Source: Candidatus Mnemosynella biddleae
GTDB taxonomy: Archaea > Halobacteriota > Archaeoglobi > Mnemosynellales > Mnemosynellaceae
DNA length: 64,000 nucleotides
Assembly (NCBI GenBank): GCA_002011165.2
Contig: MTMI02000001.1
Location: 75,575-139,574 of the forward strand
Direction of reading: 5' to 3'
Both the position numbers and the translations under genes were made by a program. Below are positions 40,957-51,362 of this stretch, in pieces. The notes beneath the pieces were generated by a model, which was given only the letters and a program-made list of their open reading frames with translations, made no database searches and was not told the DNA's origin. Position 1 is the first letter of the stretch. Every line of letters starts with the position of its first letter.

Positions 40957-42689
40957 GTAAAGGTGAAATTTTGAGGGTTGCTGGTCCTGTTGTCACCGCC
41001 ACTGGAATGCACGCCAGAATGTATGATCTCGTTGAGGTTGGAGAAGAAGGTCTTATGGGAGAGGTTATAGGGATAGAAGGAGAGAGAGCGATCATACAGG
41101 TTTATGAAGATACCTCTGGAGTGAGACCAGGAGAGAAGGTTGTGAATACTGGAAGACCTCTCTCCGTGGAACTCGGTCCAGGGCTTCTTGGAAGAATTTA
41201 TGATGGAGTTCAGAGACCTCTTCCGGTTCTACGAGAGATGATGGGAGATTTCATAAGAAGAGGTGTAAGTGCTCCAGCATTAGACAGAAAGAAAAAGTGG
41301 AAGTTCATTCCTTCTGTTAAAGCGGGTGAGAAGGTCTCTGGAGGGGGTATTCTCGGAGAGGTACAGGAAGCGGAGCATGTCGTTCACAGAGTCCTCGTGC
41401 CTCCGAATGTCTCTGGAAGGATTAAAGAAATTTACGAAGGAGAATTTACTGTTGAAGAGCCAATTGGATATTTTGAGGATGGAAAGGAGATCAAGATGAT
41501 GCATACGTGGCCTGTGAGATTTCCGAGGCCCGCAAAGGAGAGATTCATGCCAGACGTTCCTCTTTTAACTGGTCAGAGGGTGCTCGACACATTCTTTCCG
41601 GTTGCAAAGGGCGGGACTGCCGGAATTCCTGGCCCATTTGGAAGTGGAAAGACTGTAACGCAACAGCAACTGGCGAAGTGGAGTGATGCCGACATCGTAG
41701 TTTACATAGGGTGTGGAGAGAGAGGAAACGAGATGACGGAAGTTCTTGAGGAGTTTCCCAAGCTTGAGGATCCGAGAACTGGAGCTCCTCTGATGGAGAG
41801 AACGGTTCTCATTGCAAATACATCAAATATGCCAGTAGCAGCAAGAGAAGCATCTATCTATACCGGAATAACCATAGCGGAATATTACAGAGATATGGGA
41901 TACGATGTCTCGCTTATGGCTGATTCAACCTCAAGATGGGCTGAAGCTCTGAGAGAGATATCCTCAAGACTTGAGGAGATGCCTGGAGAAGAGGGATATC
42001 CCGCTTATCTCGCTGCAAAACTCTCAGAATTCTATGAAAGAGCTGGAAGGGTAAGGACTTTATGTGATAAAGAGGGATCTGTAACAATTATCGGAGCAGT
42101 TTCACCGCCGGGAGGGGACTTCTCAGAGCCCGTAACTCAGAACACTTTGAGAATAGTAAAGGTTTTCTGGGCTTTAGACGCGAAACTTGCACACAGAAGA
42201 CACTTCCCTTCAATCAACTGGTTGAACTCGTATTCCCTTTACGTTGACACTCTAAGAAGATGGTATGAAGAGAAGGTTGCTCCAGATTGGGGAAGAATGA
42301 GAGAGGAAGCAATGAGGATTCTTCAGGAAGAAGCAGAGCTTCAAGAGATAGTTCAGCTTGTTGGAAGCGATGCACTTCCTGAGGAGCAAAGACTTCTTCT
42401 CGAGGTTGCGAGGATGATAAGAGAGTATTTCCTCCAACAGAATGCATATCACGAAGTTGACACATATACTCCTCTAGAGAAACAGTATGAAATGCTCAAA
42501 AGCATTCTTAAGTTCTATGAATATGCATCGAGAGCTCTTCAATCCAGAGTTCCACTTGAGGACATTCTCTCGCTAAAATCGAGAGTTGAGCTCTCAAAGG
42601 TGAAATATGAGAAGGACTACAAAGAGGCTCTCAAGAGAATTGAAGAGATGATGAGAAAAGAGTACGCCGATCTCGGTGTGGAGGTGTAA
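40947..42689 (+). CDS. ahaA: A-type ATP synthase catalytic subunit A
   Basis: A 580-residue catalytic subunit with Walker A GPFGSGKT and the extra A-subunit insert before the nucleotide domain (about residues 110-200). Walker B and arginine regions lie in [20 protein letters not shown] and [12 protein letters not shown]. Three copies alternate with subunit B and synthesise ATP. The start is GTG overlapping the subunit F stop. No intein interrupts it, unlike in some archaea. Confidence 0.97.
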   Translation: MEVSKGEILRVAGPVVTATGMHARMYDLVEVGEEGLMGEVIGIEGERAIIQVYEDTSGVRPGEKVVNTGRPLSVELGPGLLGRIYDGVQRPLPVLREMMGDFIRRGVSAPALDRKKKWKFIPSVKAGEKVSGGGILGEVQEAEHVVHRVLVPPNVSGRIKEIYEGEFTVEEPIGYFEDGKEIKMMHTWPVRFPRPAKERFMPDVPLLTGQRVLDTFFPVAKGGTAGIPGPFGSGKTVTQQQLAKWSDADIVVYIGCGERGNEMTEVLEEFPKLEDPRTGAPLMERTVLIANTSNMPVAAREASIYTGITIAEYYRDMGYDVSLMADSTSRWAEALREISSRLEEMPGEEGYPAYLAAKLSEFYERAGRVRTLCDKEGSVTIIGAVSPPGGDFSEPVTQNTLRIVKVFWALDAKLAHRRHFPSINWLNSYSLYVDTLRRWYEEKVAPDWGRMREEAMRILQEEAELQEIVQLVGSDALPEEQRLLLEVARMIREYFLQQNAYHEVDTYTPLEKQYEMLKSILKFYEYASRALQSRVPLEDILSLKSRVELSKVKYEKDYKEALKRIEEMMRKEYADLGVEV

Positions 42690-42692
42690 GAA

Positions 42693-44096
42693 ATGATTGG
42701 AGTTAAGGAATACCGCACTATCACTGAAATAAGCGGACCTCTGCTTTTCCTCGAAAAGACAGAACCAGTTGGATATGGAGAACTTGTTTACATAACTCTG
42801 AGCGATGGAACAAAGAAGAGAGGTCAGGTTCTCGACACTTCAAAGGATTTTGTTGTGGTTCAGGTATTTGAAGGTACTTCAGGAATAGATACGGGAGCTG
42901 CAGTTAGATTCACAGGTGAGACTATAAAACTTCCAGTCTCTTCTGATCTCCTCGGTAGAATCCTCTCTGGCTCTGGAGATCCTCTGGATGGTGGACCGAG
43001 GATAATTCCTGAGGATAGATGGGAGATTACGGGATCTGCAATAAATCCTTGGGCAAGAGATACTCCGAGAGAATTTATTCAAACTGGAATCTCCACGATA
43101 GACGGTATGAACACACTCGTGAGAGGGCAGAAGCTTCCGATTTTCAGTGGTAGCGGATTGCCACACAATGAGATTGCCCTTCAGATTGCGCGCCAAGCAA
43201 AAGTTCTTGGAACTGAGGAGGAATTTGCGGTTGTCTTCGCTGCGATGGGAATAACTCATGAAGAAGCTCAGACCTTCATGAAGGACTTCGAAAGAACGGG
43301 CGCTCTTGAAAGAGCGGTTGTCTTTCTAAATCTTGCAGATGATCCAGCTATCGAAAGGCTCATAACTCCAAGAATGGCACTTACTGCAGCGGAATATCTT
43401 GCTTATGAAAACGATATGCACGTTCTCGTGATTCTAACGGATATGACGAACTACTGTGAGGCTCTCCGGCAGATAGGAGCGGCAAGAGAGGAAGTTCCTG
43501 GAAGAAGAGGATATCCGGGTTATATGTATACCGATCTCGCTACGATATATGAGAGAGCGGGAAGAATTAAAGGAAGGAGAGGATCTATCACGCAGATTCC
43601 GATCCTCACCATGCCCGGAGATGATATTACTCATCCCATTCCAGATCTCACAGGATATATAACTGAAGGGCAGATAGTCATATCGAGAGAATTGCACAGA
43701 AAAGGAATCTATCCTCCGATCAACGTTCTCCCCTCGCTTTCGAGACTCATGGACAATGGAATTGGGCCGGGACAGACCAGAGAAGATCACAAACAGCTTT
43801 CAGATCAGATGTATGCAGCTTACGCTGAAGGAGTTGATCTGAGAGGTCTTGTCGCAATCGTTGGTAAAGAGGCGCTTTCTGCAAGAGATCAGAAATTCCT
43901 GAGATTTGCCGATCTCTTCGAGGATAGATTTGTGAGACAGGGAAGAGAGGAGGACAGAAGTATAGAGGAGACTCTCGAACTTGGATGGGAGCTTCTTGCA
44001 GAGCTTCCTGAAACAGAGCTAACGAGAATGGATAGAGAGACGATAGAGAAATATCATCCAAAGAAGAGGAGGAAAAATGGCGATCAGAGAAGTTAA
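42693..44096 (+). CDS. ahaB: A-type ATP synthase regulatory subunit B
   Basis: A 467-residue non-catalytic partner of subunit A. It has the beta-barrel start [38 protein letters not shown] in place of a P-loop, [16 protein letters not shown], and [20 protein letters not shown]. It overlaps the subunit D start by 20 nt. Confidence 0.97.
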   Translation: MIGVKEYRTITEISGPLLFLEKTEPVGYGELVYITLSDGTKKRGQVLDTSKDFVVVQVFEGTSGIDTGAAVRFTGETIKLPVSSDLLGRILSGSGDPLDGGPRIIPEDRWEITGSAINPWARDTPREFIQTGISTIDGMNTLVRGQKLPIFSGSGLPHNEIALQIARQAKVLGTEEEFAVVFAAMGITHEEAQTFMKDFERTGALERAVVFLNLADDPAIERLITPRMALTAAEYLAYENDMHVLVILTDMTNYCEALRQIGAAREEVPGRRGYPGYMYTDLATIYERAGRIKGRRGSITQIPILTMPGDDITHPIPDLTGYITEGQIVISRELHRKGIYPPINVLPSLSRLMDNGIGPGQTREDHKQLSDQMYAAYAEGVDLRGLVAIVGKEALSARDQKFLRFADLFEDRFVRQGREEDRSIEETLELGWELLAELPETELTRMDRETIEKYHPKKRRKNGDQRS

Positions 44097-44700
44097 GGCA
44101 ACCAGATCAGAACTCATGGAAGTAAAGAAGAGGATTAAACTATCTGAATCGGGTTACGAATTATTGAAGAAGAAGAGAGATGGTCTCATCTTGGAATTCA
44201 GAGGGATTCTGGAGAGAGCAATCGAGATAAGAGAGAGAATGGGAAAAGAGAGTGCAGAGGCTGAGGAAAAACTCAGAGATGCACTTTGCTATGAGGGTTC
44301 TCTTGCTATCGAGAGTTCTGCTCTCGCCATAGAAGATGAACCCGAAATCGTGATAAGAAGTAAAAATATTATGGGCGTTGTTGTCCCGATTATAGAGGCA
44401 ACAAGAGTTGAGAAGAACGCTCATGAGAGAGGTTATGGACTCATAGGAACTTCCTCGAGGATAGATGAAGTTGCTAAAGCATACGAGAGACTTCTTGAGA
44501 CTATTATTCTTGCTGCTGAGATTGAGACGACGATGAGAAGACTTCTGGAGGAGATAGATAAGACGAAGAGGAGAGTGAATGCACTGGAATACAAGGTGAT
44601 TCCTGAGCTGAAGGAGATTGCAAGATTTATTCAGTTCAGACTGGAAGAAATGGAGAGAGAGAACATCTTCATGCTGAAAAGGATAAAAGCCAAGGAATGA
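44077..44700 (+). CDS. ahaD: A-type ATP synthase subunit D
   Basis: A 207-residue central-shaft subunit, a long antiparallel coiled coil: [20 protein letters not shown] at the start and [20 protein letters not shown], then [20 protein letters not shown], at the end, as in all V/A-type D subunits. It inserts into the A3B3 ring and rotates. Its TGA overlaps the ATG of the next small membrane ORF. Confidence 0.95.
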   Translation: MAIREVKATRSELMEVKKRIKLSESGYELLKKKRDGLILEFRGILERAIEIRERMGKESAEAEEKLRDALCYEGSLAIESSALAIEDEPEIVIRSKNIMGVVVPIIEATRVEKNAHERGYGLIGTSSRIDEVAKAYERLLETIILAAEIETTMRRLLEEIDKTKRRVNALEYKVIPELKEIARFIQFRLEEMERENIFMLKRIKAKE

Positions 44701-44867
44701 GATTGAAGAAAGTTATAGGGGAACTGAAAAGCGGAGAGCTCTCCTTAGAGACGAAAGTGTGGATTCTCAAAAAATTTTGGATTATCTCTCTTTTCATGCT
44801 TGTTCTTGGATATTTGATACTCTTTCTCCTTCTTTTCGGTGAGCGAATAAACATCCCATTCATTTAG
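44697..44867 (+). CDS. Small membrane ORF in the ahaG position (56 aa)
   Basis: A 56-residue frame coupled to ahaD by an ATGA overlap. A basic, soluble N-terminus of about 25 residues is followed by one long hydrophobic helix (FWIISLFMLVLGYLILFLLL) and a short tail. Methanosarcina operons end with a small gene, ahaG, in this position, but I cannot show homology. It may be an accessory, assembly or ring-plug protein of the ATPase. Confidence 0.6.
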   Translation: MRLKKVIGELKSGELSLETKVWILKKFWIISLFMLVLGYLILFLLLFGERINIPFI

Positions 44868-44884
44868 TACATCACTCCGAAATG

Positions 44885-44894
44885 TCTATATTAG
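44885..44894 (+). promoter_or_regulatory. TATA box of trm112
   Basis: TCTATATTAG is centred about 26 nt before the ATG at 44916, fitting a leaderless transcript. An ATG at 44911 gives only a two-codon frame. Confidence 0.4.
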
Positions 44895-44915
44895 AGCACT
44901 GAGAGATTCCATGCC

Positions 44916-45113
44916 ATGAAAAGGGAGACTCTCGATATTTTAGCATGTCCTGAATGCCGAGGAGATTTAGAGCTCAGAGTTAAAGAGGAAAGTGATGAGG
45001 AGATTTTAGAGGGAGAACTCATATGCAAGAATTGTGGTGAGATTTATCCTATAAGAGATGGAATTCCAGATCTCAGACCCAAGGAGATGAGAGAAAAATT
45101 CGGTGGTGATTGA
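44916..45113 (+). CDS. Trm112-family methyltransferase activator
   Basis: A 65-residue protein with a zinc-ribbon core: LDILACPECRGDLELRV, then ICKNCGEIYPIRDGIPDL. This is the Trm112/YcaR pattern. Trm112 is the obligate partner of several tRNA, rRNA and release-factor methyltransferases. The end overlaps the next gene by 11 nt. No methyltransferase is adjacent. Confidence 0.85.
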   Translation: MKRETLDILACPECRGDLELRVKEESDEEILEGELICKNCGEIYPIRDGIPDLRPKEMREKFGGD

Positions 45114-45735
45114 AATCCACCAGATTTTCGTAAATAGGAGAGGTTTAAATTCAATAGAATTTGAAGATTCAGAGATTGAAATTGAAATATCTCCAGAAGA
45201 AGAGAGAATCGTTGAATTTCTCATCGTGAATTACGGAACTCCCACACACGTGAATGTTTCGGTTTCAGAAGAGCTCCGAAATAACGTGAAACTGCTTAAA
45301 GAGAATCCATATGTGAAATATGAAGAGGTTGTGCCAGCTCTTGTAACTCTTGAAGAAGGTGAGCTCAGAGGAGAGCTCATTGTCACAACAGGATATGGAG
45401 CTTACAGAAGCTCTGTTCCCCTTGTGATAAGAGCCAAGGACAAATCAAAGGAGATATCCCATATAGTGGAGATCTCCCCAAGAACAACGATTATGAGAGA
45501 GGAGGGGGTCGAGAGGCGAAGATTTTCGATTGTAGAAGTTCTAAAAGTTATGAAATATCCTCTGGCAATAGTATTTCTTGCGGTTATCCTTTACTTCGGA
45601 GCCCAAGTAGTTGGGACTCTCTCGATACCATCACAGAGTATCCTCATGAGTTCTTCTTTCTGGGTAGCCTATCTTCTCTCAAACATCCTTACTTATACTG
45701 CTGTTGAGACCTTGAGAGCTGTTTATTCGAGGTGA
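45103..45735 (+). CDS. DUF7524-like membrane protein
   Basis: A 210-residue protein with a beta-rich N-terminal domain of about 140 residues ([20 protein letters not shown], then [19 protein letters not shown]) and two C-terminal membrane helices. The PTHVNV and GYGA motifs resemble the haloarchaeal DUF7524 family as I remember it; the match is tentative. The sandwich is probably extracytoplasmic or membrane-apposed, topology unknown. It begins with GTG within trm112. Confidence 0.6.
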   Translation: MVIEIHQIFVNRRGLNSIEFEDSEIEIEISPEEERIVEFLIVNYGTPTHVNVSVSEELRNNVKLLKENPYVKYEEVVPALVTLEEGELRGELIVTTGYGAYRSSVPLVIRAKDKSKEISHIVEISPRTTIMREEGVERRRFSIVEVLKVMKYPLAIVFLAVILYFGAQVVGTLSIPSQSILMSSSFWVAYLLSNILTYTAVETLRAVYSR

Positions 45736-45739
45736 TGAA

Positions 45740-47329
45740 ATGAAATATATATGCATTACTGGAGGAGTTATGAGTGGACTTGGAAAAGGAATAACTGCAG
45801 CTTCGACAGGAAGAATTCTCAAAGATAGAGGATTTAAGATTGTTCCAATTAAGATTGACCCTTATTTGAATATAGATGCGGGAACGATGAATCCTTATCA
45901 GCATGGAGAAGTCTTTGTTCTGAAGGATGGTGGAGAAGTTGATCTCGATCTTGGACATTATGAGAGGTTTCTGAACGTTGATTTGACGAGTGAACATAAC
46001 ATCACAACGGGAAAAATCTACAGAAACGTAATAGAGAGGGAGAGGAGAGGTGACTATCTCGGAGAGACGGTTCAAATCATTCCTCACGTTACAAACGAGA
46101 TTAAAAGATGGATAAGAGAGGTTGCAGAAAAGTCGAATTGCGACATCTGTTTGATTGAAGTTGGAGGAACTGTCGGTGACATCGAAAGTATGCCTTTCTT
46201 AGAAGCACTCCGTCAGATGAGACATGAAGAGGGTGAGGAGAACTTCGTTCTCATTCACGTGACTTTAGTTCCAACTGATATTATGGGTGATCAAAAAACG
46301 AAACCAACGCAACATTCAGTGAAGACTCTCAGAGAGCTGGGTCTCCAGCCAGATGTCATCGTGGGGAGGTGCTCAAAGAGATTGAGAGATGATGTTAAAG
46401 CCAAAATCTCACTTTTCACCGATGTTCCGGTTGAGGCTGTGATAAGTGCTGAAAATGCAGAGGATATCTATTACGTTCCTCGAATGTTGAAAGAAGAGAT
46501 GCTCGACGAGTATTTGATAAAAAGGCTGAAACTTGAGGAAAGAGAGGATACAAGAAAATGGGACGAGATAGTAGAAAAGATGGAGAAGAGAAGGGGAGAG
46601 GTCAGAGTTGCGATTGTTGGAAAATACACCTTTATTCCTGATTCTTATCTCAGCATCAGAGAGGCTCTGAAACATGCTTCGATAGAGCTTGGAGTGAAGG
46701 TGAAAATAGAGTGGATAGAAGCGAGTGAGATAGAGAGGGGTAGAATTGAACTTGAGGATTATGAATTTGATGGAATTCTCATTCCTGGTGGTTTTGGAGC
46801 TAGAGGCTCTGAGGGAAAGATCGAAGCTATAAAATATGCAAGAGAGAACGAATATCCCTTCCTCGGGCTCTGCCTTGGATTTCAGCTTGCAGTAGTTGAG
46901 TTTGCAAGAAATGTGATTGGATGGGCTGACGCTCATACTTCGGAAGTGGAGAGGACTTCTCATCCTGTCATAGATCTCCTCCCAGAACAGAGAGGTGTTA
47001 AAAAGCTTGGAGGAACAATGAGACTTGGAGAAGAGGAAATAACGATAAAGGAGGGAACTCTTGCACATAGAATTTACGGAGAGACGAAGATTAAAGAGAG
47101 ACACAGACACAGATACGAGGTGAATCCGAGGTATATAAAGAAGATTGAAGAACATGGATTGATTTTCTCAGGAGAGAGTAAAGGAAGGATGGAAATTGCA
47201 GAACTTCCAGAACATCCTTTCTTTTTTGCAACTCAATTTCATCCTGAGTTTAAGAGTAAACCTGAAAATCCATCTCCCCCTTTTGTGGCTTTCGTTGATG
47301 CGATGATGAGGATGAGGGGATTAAAATGA
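45740..47329 (+). CDS. pyrG: CTP synthase PyrG
   Basis: A 529-residue enzyme converting UTP to CTP with glutamine and ATP. The N-terminal synthase domain starts [20 protein letters not shown] and has [23 protein letters not shown] text ([20 protein letters not shown]). The C-terminal amidotransferase has the nucleophile in [16 protein letters not shown] and the His-Glu pair in FHPEF. GAGGTGAT precedes the ATG. Its last 4 nt overlap guaAb. Confidence 0.97.
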   Translation: MKYICITGGVMSGLGKGITAASTGRILKDRGFKIVPIKIDPYLNIDAGTMNPYQHGEVFVLKDGGEVDLDLGHYERFLNVDLTSEHNITTGKIYRNVIERERRGDYLGETVQIIPHVTNEIKRWIREVAEKSNCDICLIEVGGTVGDIESMPFLEALRQMRHEEGEENFVLIHVTLVPTDIMGDQKTKPTQHSVKTLRELGLQPDVIVGRCSKRLRDDVKAKISLFTDVPVEAVISAENAEDIYYVPRMLKEEMLDEYLIKRLKLEEREDTRKWDEIVEKMEKRRGEVRVAIVGKYTFIPDSYLSIREALKHASIELGVKVKIEWIEASEIERGRIELEDYEFDGILIPGGFGARGSEGKIEAIKYARENEYPFLGLCLGFQLAVVEFARNVIGWADAHTSEVERTSHPVIDLLPEQRGVKKLGGTMRLGEEEITIKEGTLAHRIYGETKIKERHRHRYEVNPRYIKKIEEHGLIFSGESKGRMEIAELPEHPFFFATQFHPEFKSKPENPSPPFVAFVDAMMRMRGLK

Positions 47330-48237
47330 AAAATGTTGATGCTTTCATAGAATCTGCGATAAAGGAGATAAGAGAGAGAGTAAGAGGAAGAGCTATCATA
47401 GCTCTTTCAGGAGGGGTTGATAGCTCTGTATGTGCAGTCTTAGCTCACAAAGCTATAGGAGACCTCCTCACACCAGTTTTCGTGGATACAGGTTTGATGA
47501 GGAGAGGAGAGCCAGAAAGAATAAAGGAGATCTTTGGTCATATGAATTTGATGTTTGTCGACGCAAAAGAGAGATTTTTCGAGGCTCTTAAAGGTGTTAC
47601 GGATCCTGAGAAGAAGAGGAAGATTGTAGGAGAACTATTTATAAGGATCTTCGAAGAGTGTGCAAAGAAGATAGGAGCCAAATACCTTATTCAAGGAACA
47701 ATTTATCCAGATAGAATTGAATCAGAAGGAGGGATAAAATCGCATCATAATGTCGGAGGAATGCCCTCAAACATAGAGTTCGAAGATGTAATTGAACCTT
47801 TGAGAGATCTCTACAAAGATGAAGTGAGAGAAGTTGCGAGAACTCTCGGACTTCCAGAGGAGATAAGCGAGAGGATGCCATTTCCAGGTCCAGGACTTGC
47901 GGTGAGGGTACTTGGAGAGGTAACCGAAGAGAAGATAAGAATCGTGAGGGAAGCCAATGCAATTGTGGAGGAAGAGCTCAGAGAATTCAATCCTTGGCAA
48001 GCTTTTGCAGTTCTTTTAGGTAAAGCTACTGGAGTAAAAGGAGACGTAAGACTCTATGGATGGATAATTGCTGTTCGAGCGGTTCTCTCAAGAGATGGAA
48101 TGACTGCAGAGATTCTTGAGATCCCGTATGATAAACTTAAGAAGATTTCCTCAAGAATAACCTCAGAGATCCCTGAGGTTTCGAGAGTTGTTTACGATAT
48201 AACTCCGAAGCCCCCCGCAACTATAGAATTTGAGTGA
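47326..48237 (+). CDS. guaAb: GMP synthase subunit B (ATP-pyrophosphatase)
   Basis: A 303-residue PP-loop enzyme. [20 protein letters not shown] is the ATP-pyrophosphatase motif, and [20 protein letters not shown] and [15 protein letters not shown] mark the GMP synthase C-terminal domain. It aminates XMP using ammonia from a separate GuaAa subunit, as in many euryarchaea; that subunit is not next to it. It is coupled to pyrG (ATGA), grouping nucleotide amination genes. Confidence 0.95.
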   Translation: MKNVDAFIESAIKEIRERVRGRAIIALSGGVDSSVCAVLAHKAIGDLLTPVFVDTGLMRRGEPERIKEIFGHMNLMFVDAKERFFEALKGVTDPEKKRKIVGELFIRIFEECAKKIGAKYLIQGTIYPDRIESEGGIKSHHNVGGMPSNIEFEDVIEPLRDLYKDEVREVARTLGLPEEISERMPFPGPGLAVRVLGEVTEEKIRIVREANAIVEEELREFNPWQAFAVLLGKATGVKGDVRLYGWIIAVRAVLSRDGMTAEILEIPYDKLKKISSRITSEIPEVSRVVYDITPKPPATIEFE

Positions 48238-48247
48238 GGTGTGTTCC

Positions 48248-49408
48248 ATGAACTTTGAAGATATTGTTCAGCTCGATGAGAAATATGTGATGAGGACATA
48301 TAGAAGAGAGCCGGTGGTTCTTGTTAGAGGAGAGGGTGCTCTCGTATGGGACATTGAAGGAAGAAGATATATTGATTGTGTGGCTGGAATAGCCGTTAAC
48401 ATCGTTGGGCATTGCCATCCTTATGTGGTGGAAGCAATAAAAAAGCAAGTTGAAAAACTCATTCACATCTCCAATCTCTATTACAATGAACTTCAACCTG
48501 TTCTTGCAATGGAGTTGAGTAAGAGAAGTGGGATGGACAAATTTTTCTTCTGCAACAGTGGAACCGAGGCTGTTGAAGCTTCACTTAAGCTTGCAAGAAA
48601 GAAAAGTGGAAAGAGGGATATCATCGCCGCGAGAGGATCTTTCCACGGGAGGACGATGGGGTCTCTCTCAGTCACCTCAACGGAAAAATACAGAAAGCCT
48701 TTCGAACCTCTTATTCCTGGAGTGAAGTGGGTGGATTACAACGATGCGGAGGCTATAAGAAAAGCTATTGATAAAGACACTGCAGCGGTGATATTGGAGC
48801 CAGTTCAGGGAGAAGGTGGTGTAAATGTTCCTTCAAAGGACTATCTTAAAGAAGTTAGGGAGATATGTGACGAAAAAGATATTCTTCTGATATTCGATGA
48901 AGTTCAAACCGGATTCGGGAGAATAGGAGATTGGTTCGCCTCTCTGGTGTTTGATGTTAAACCCGATATCATGGCAATGGCGAAAGGGATGGCAGGAGGA
49001 TTTCCTATGGGTGCTATCGGAGCGGTTGAAGAGGTTGCAAATGCTTTTGAACCTGGAAATCACGCTTCAACATTTGGTGGAAATCCGCTGGCCTGTGCAG
49101 CTTCCTTGGCTACGATAAGAGCAATAGAAGACGGAGATCTTCTGAGAAAGTGTAGGGAGAACGGAGCGTACTTTATAGAGAGACTGCACGAAATTCAGAG
49201 TGATGGAATAAAGGAGGTCAGAGGTCTTGGAATGCTAATTGGAGTGGAAATGAAGGGGTCATGCACGGAGATAGTTACAAAGATGCGTGAGAAGGGCGTT
49301 CTTGTGAATTGCATTCAGGAGAGAGTTATAAGGCTTGCTCCACCCCTAGTCATTACAAGAGAGCAGATTGATGAGGTGGTGGAAAAATTTGCCTCTGTCT
49401 GTCCGTGA
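48248..49408 (+). CDS. argD: Acetylornithine aminotransferase-like ArgD
   Basis: A 386-residue class III PLP aminotransferase. FFCNSGTEAVEASLKLARKK binds the cofactor phosphate, LIFDEVQTGFGRIGDW carries the PLP aspartate, and the Schiff-base lysine is in MAMAKGMAGGFPMGA. Best fit is acetylornithine aminotransferase, with LysJ-type or GABA-type activity possible. ATG 48248 follows GAGGTG; a TTG frame from 48230 exists but overlaps that site. Overlaps hisC by 20 nt. Confidence 0.85.
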   Translation: MNFEDIVQLDEKYVMRTYRREPVVLVRGEGALVWDIEGRRYIDCVAGIAVNIVGHCHPYVVEAIKKQVEKLIHISNLYYNELQPVLAMELSKRSGMDKFFFCNSGTEAVEASLKLARKKSGKRDIIAARGSFHGRTMGSLSVTSTEKYRKPFEPLIPGVKWVDYNDAEAIRKAIDKDTAAVILEPVQGEGGVNVPSKDYLKEVREICDEKDILLIFDEVQTGFGRIGDWFASLVFDVKPDIMAMAKGMAGGFPMGAIGAVEEVANAFEPGNHASTFGGNPLACAASLATIRAIEDGDLLRKCRENGAYFIERLHEIQSDGIKEVRGLGMLIGVEMKGSCTEIVTKMREKGVLVNCIQERVIRLAPPLVITREQIDEVVEKFASVCP

Positions 49409-50483
49409 GTGCATAAGAGAGCTCAGAGAATACATTCCAGGAAAAAATATTGAAGAGGTTGTCGAGAAATACGGAATTCCTCCAGAAAAAGTGGCAAAAC
49501 TTGCATCAAATGAGAATCCCATTGGGCCGAGTCCAAAAGCGATAGAAGCAATAATCAGAACTGCTGGAAGTGTGCACATTTATCCAGAGAAGGGGGGTTG
49601 GAAGCTTAGAGAAGCAATATCAGAATATCTTGAGGTACCTCCAGAGACCATCATCCTCGGAAATGGAGTTGATGGAGTTATTGAAGGACTCATGAAACTT
49701 TTCATAGAACCTGGAGATAATGTTATCTTTCCCATTCCAACCTTTCTCGGTGCAGAACTTCTTGCAGTGGCTTCTGGAGGCAGAACCAAGTATGTTATGA
49801 GGGATGAGAATTTTGAGATTTCCCCAGATGACATTTTTGAGGCGGTAGATGAGAGAACAAAGATGATTTATCTCTGTACTCCAAATAATCCAACGGGAAA
49901 TGTTGTTGAGGAGAGAGTTGCTAGAGAGCTTGCAGAGGAGATTGATGCTCTGATTCTTTTGGATGAGGCTTATGTTGAGTTTGCGGATTCCTCTCTGCTC
50001 CATCTTATTGAGGAGTACGAGAACGTTGTGATTATGAGGACTTTCTCAAAGGCGTTCGGATTAGCAGGATTGAGGTGCGGATATGCTATTTGTTCCCCTG
50101 AAATAAGAAAAGAATATGACAAAGTAATTCCTCCATTCGATGTCAACAGAGTTGCAATAGAGGCAGCTATTGCAGCTTTGAAGGATAAGGAGTTTATCAA
50201 GATGGTTATCGAGCTCGTGAGAGAGGGAAGGGAGTTTCTTAGAAAGGATGTTCCTTTCAAAACTTATCCTTCCCAAGCTAATTTTGTCTTTGTAGACGTC
50301 TCGCCATTTAAATCCTCTTTCATAACTGAGGAACTTATGAAAAGGGGAATTATCATAAGAGATTGCTCCTCTTTCACCGGAGCCAAAGATACTCACATCA
50401 GAATAACAGTCGGAAAAATGGAAGATAACTTAAGAGTTGTGGAAGAACTCAAAAAACTAAAAGAATCAGATGGGTTTAACTAA
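49389..50483 (+). CDS. hisC: Histidinol-phosphate aminotransferase HisC
   Basis: A 364-residue class I PLP aminotransferase. LASNENPIGPSPKAIEAI is the HisC signature, and CTPNNPTGN, LLDEAYVEF and the lysine region RTFSKAFGLAGLRCGY follow. It transaminates imidazole acetol phosphate in histidine synthesis. TTG 49389 is chosen: GAGGTGGTGG ends 6 nt upstream and homology starts at VRECIRELREYIPGK. ATG 49371 is the alternative. The last 18 nt overlap the convergent GNAT gene. Confidence 0.9.
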   Translation: MPLSVRECIRELREYIPGKNIEEVVEKYGIPPEKVAKLASNENPIGPSPKAIEAIIRTAGSVHIYPEKGGWKLREAISEYLEVPPETIILGNGVDGVIEGLMKLFIEPGDNVIFPIPTFLGAELLAVASGGRTKYVMRDENFEISPDDIFEAVDERTKMIYLCTPNNPTGNVVEERVARELAEEIDALILLDEAYVEFADSSLLHLIEEYENVVIMRTFSKAFGLAGLRCGYAICSPEIRKEYDKVIPPFDVNRVAIEAAIAALKDKEFIKMVIELVREGREFLRKDVPFKTYPSQANFVFVDVSPFKSSFITEELMKRGIIIRDCSSFTGAKDTHIRITVGKMEDNLRVVEELKKLKESDGFN

Positions 50484-50903
50484 TAGAAAGGCGTCTCTTG
50501 AATTATTGAATGGAAGATCATAGTAGTTTAAAACGAGTCCGATAATTCCGAATTTCATTTTCAGGAAGAAGTCCAGAGATGGGTTTGACCTATTGCACTC
50601 AAGAAGAATGAGTTTTGACGTCTCTTTTGATTTTCTTTCGAATTTCTCAAGAAGAGCTTTTCCGATGCCTTTCTTTCTGAAGTCTGGATGAACACAGATT
50701 GATGCAACTCTTGAGACTTCTTCTCTAATCTCTCCTGCAATGTATCCCAAGATATTCTCCTCCTCTTCTGCAACTAGAAGGGTTCCTTTCACGAAGAAGT
50801 GGAAGATATCTTCAAGAGAATAGGAATAAATACCTCTGAAACAAATTTTCTCTATCTCCAAGATTTTTTCGAGATCTTCCTCTTTTGCTTCTTTCACTTT
50901 CAT
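50466..50903 (-). CDS. GNAT-family N-acetyltransferase (RimI-like)
   Basis: A 145-residue GNAT protein. The acetyl-CoA loop is ASICVHPDFRKKGIGKALLE, and the N-terminal EEDLEKILEIEKICF matches RimI/Ard1-type N-terminal acetyltransferases. The target is unknown. ATG 50903 (MKVKEAKEED) fits the family; a frame to 50927 would overlap the promoter of the divergent gene. The two genes share a 46-nt promoter region. Confidence 0.8.
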   Translation of the reverse strand: MKVKEAKEEDLEKILEIEKICFRGIYSYSLEDIFHFFVKGTLLVAEEEENILGYIAGEIREEVSRVASICVHPDFRKKGIGKALLEKFERKSKETSKLILLECNRSNPSLDFFLKMKFGIIGLVLNYYDLPFNNSRDAFLLVKPI

Positions 50904-50949
50904 TCTGCTAAATTTTTTATACTTCATAATTAATTCATTTTGTGACGAA

Positions 50950-51360
50950 ATGGAGGAGGATTGCGTGGACTACGAAGAGTTGAAGAGATGGGTTGAAGAA
51001 GAGATCTATTTTTGTGAGAAACAGATTGAAATTTATCAGAAACGGCTTGAAAGGGCTAAAAAGATAAAAAACGAGCTCGAGAGGATAGGAGAGGTTAGAG
51101 AGGAGATAAGAAGTTCATCAAAAGTTGAAGTTCCGAAGATTCAGCCACAGAGAAGAAGATATAAAGATGTGATGACAGAAATAAAGAGGATTATAATATC
51201 TGCTGGAGCGAAATTCCAAGCTGTTCCAAGAGATGAAATAATAAGGAGAGCGGTTGAAATTGGAATACCTGAGAGTGAAGTTCAGCACGTTTTACGTTGT
51301 CTAATCTCGGAAGGAAAGTTGTTTGAGCCAAGAGAAAAAATGATAAGGATGATTCACTGA
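50950..51360 (+). CDS. Coiled-coil protein with MCM-like winged helix
   Basis: A 136-residue protein. An N-terminal coiled coil of about 50 residues (EEIYFCEKQIEIYQKRLERA) and a short basic linker lead to a winged helix: PRDEIIRRAVEIGIPESEVQ, then LRCLISEGKLFEPRE. The C-terminal part resembles the winged helix at the end of archaeal MCM helicases, including the EPRxxxIR ending. A TATA-like TTTTTTATA at 50913-50921 gives a leaderless transcript. A role in replication or transcription is inference. Confidence 0.6.
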   Translation: MEEDCVDYEELKRWVEEEIYFCEKQIEIYQKRLERAKKIKNELERIGEVREEIRSSSKVEVPKIQPQRRRYKDVMTEIKRIIISAGAKFQAVPRDEIIRRAVEIGIPESEVQHVLRCLISEGKLFEPREKMIRMIH

Positions 51361-51362
51361 GT

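Noticed and set aside
46409..47155. Long open frame antisense to pyrG (248 codons)
   Set aside because: Leucine/serine-rich translation without any domain, fully inside a well-conserved gene; a codon-bias shadow.
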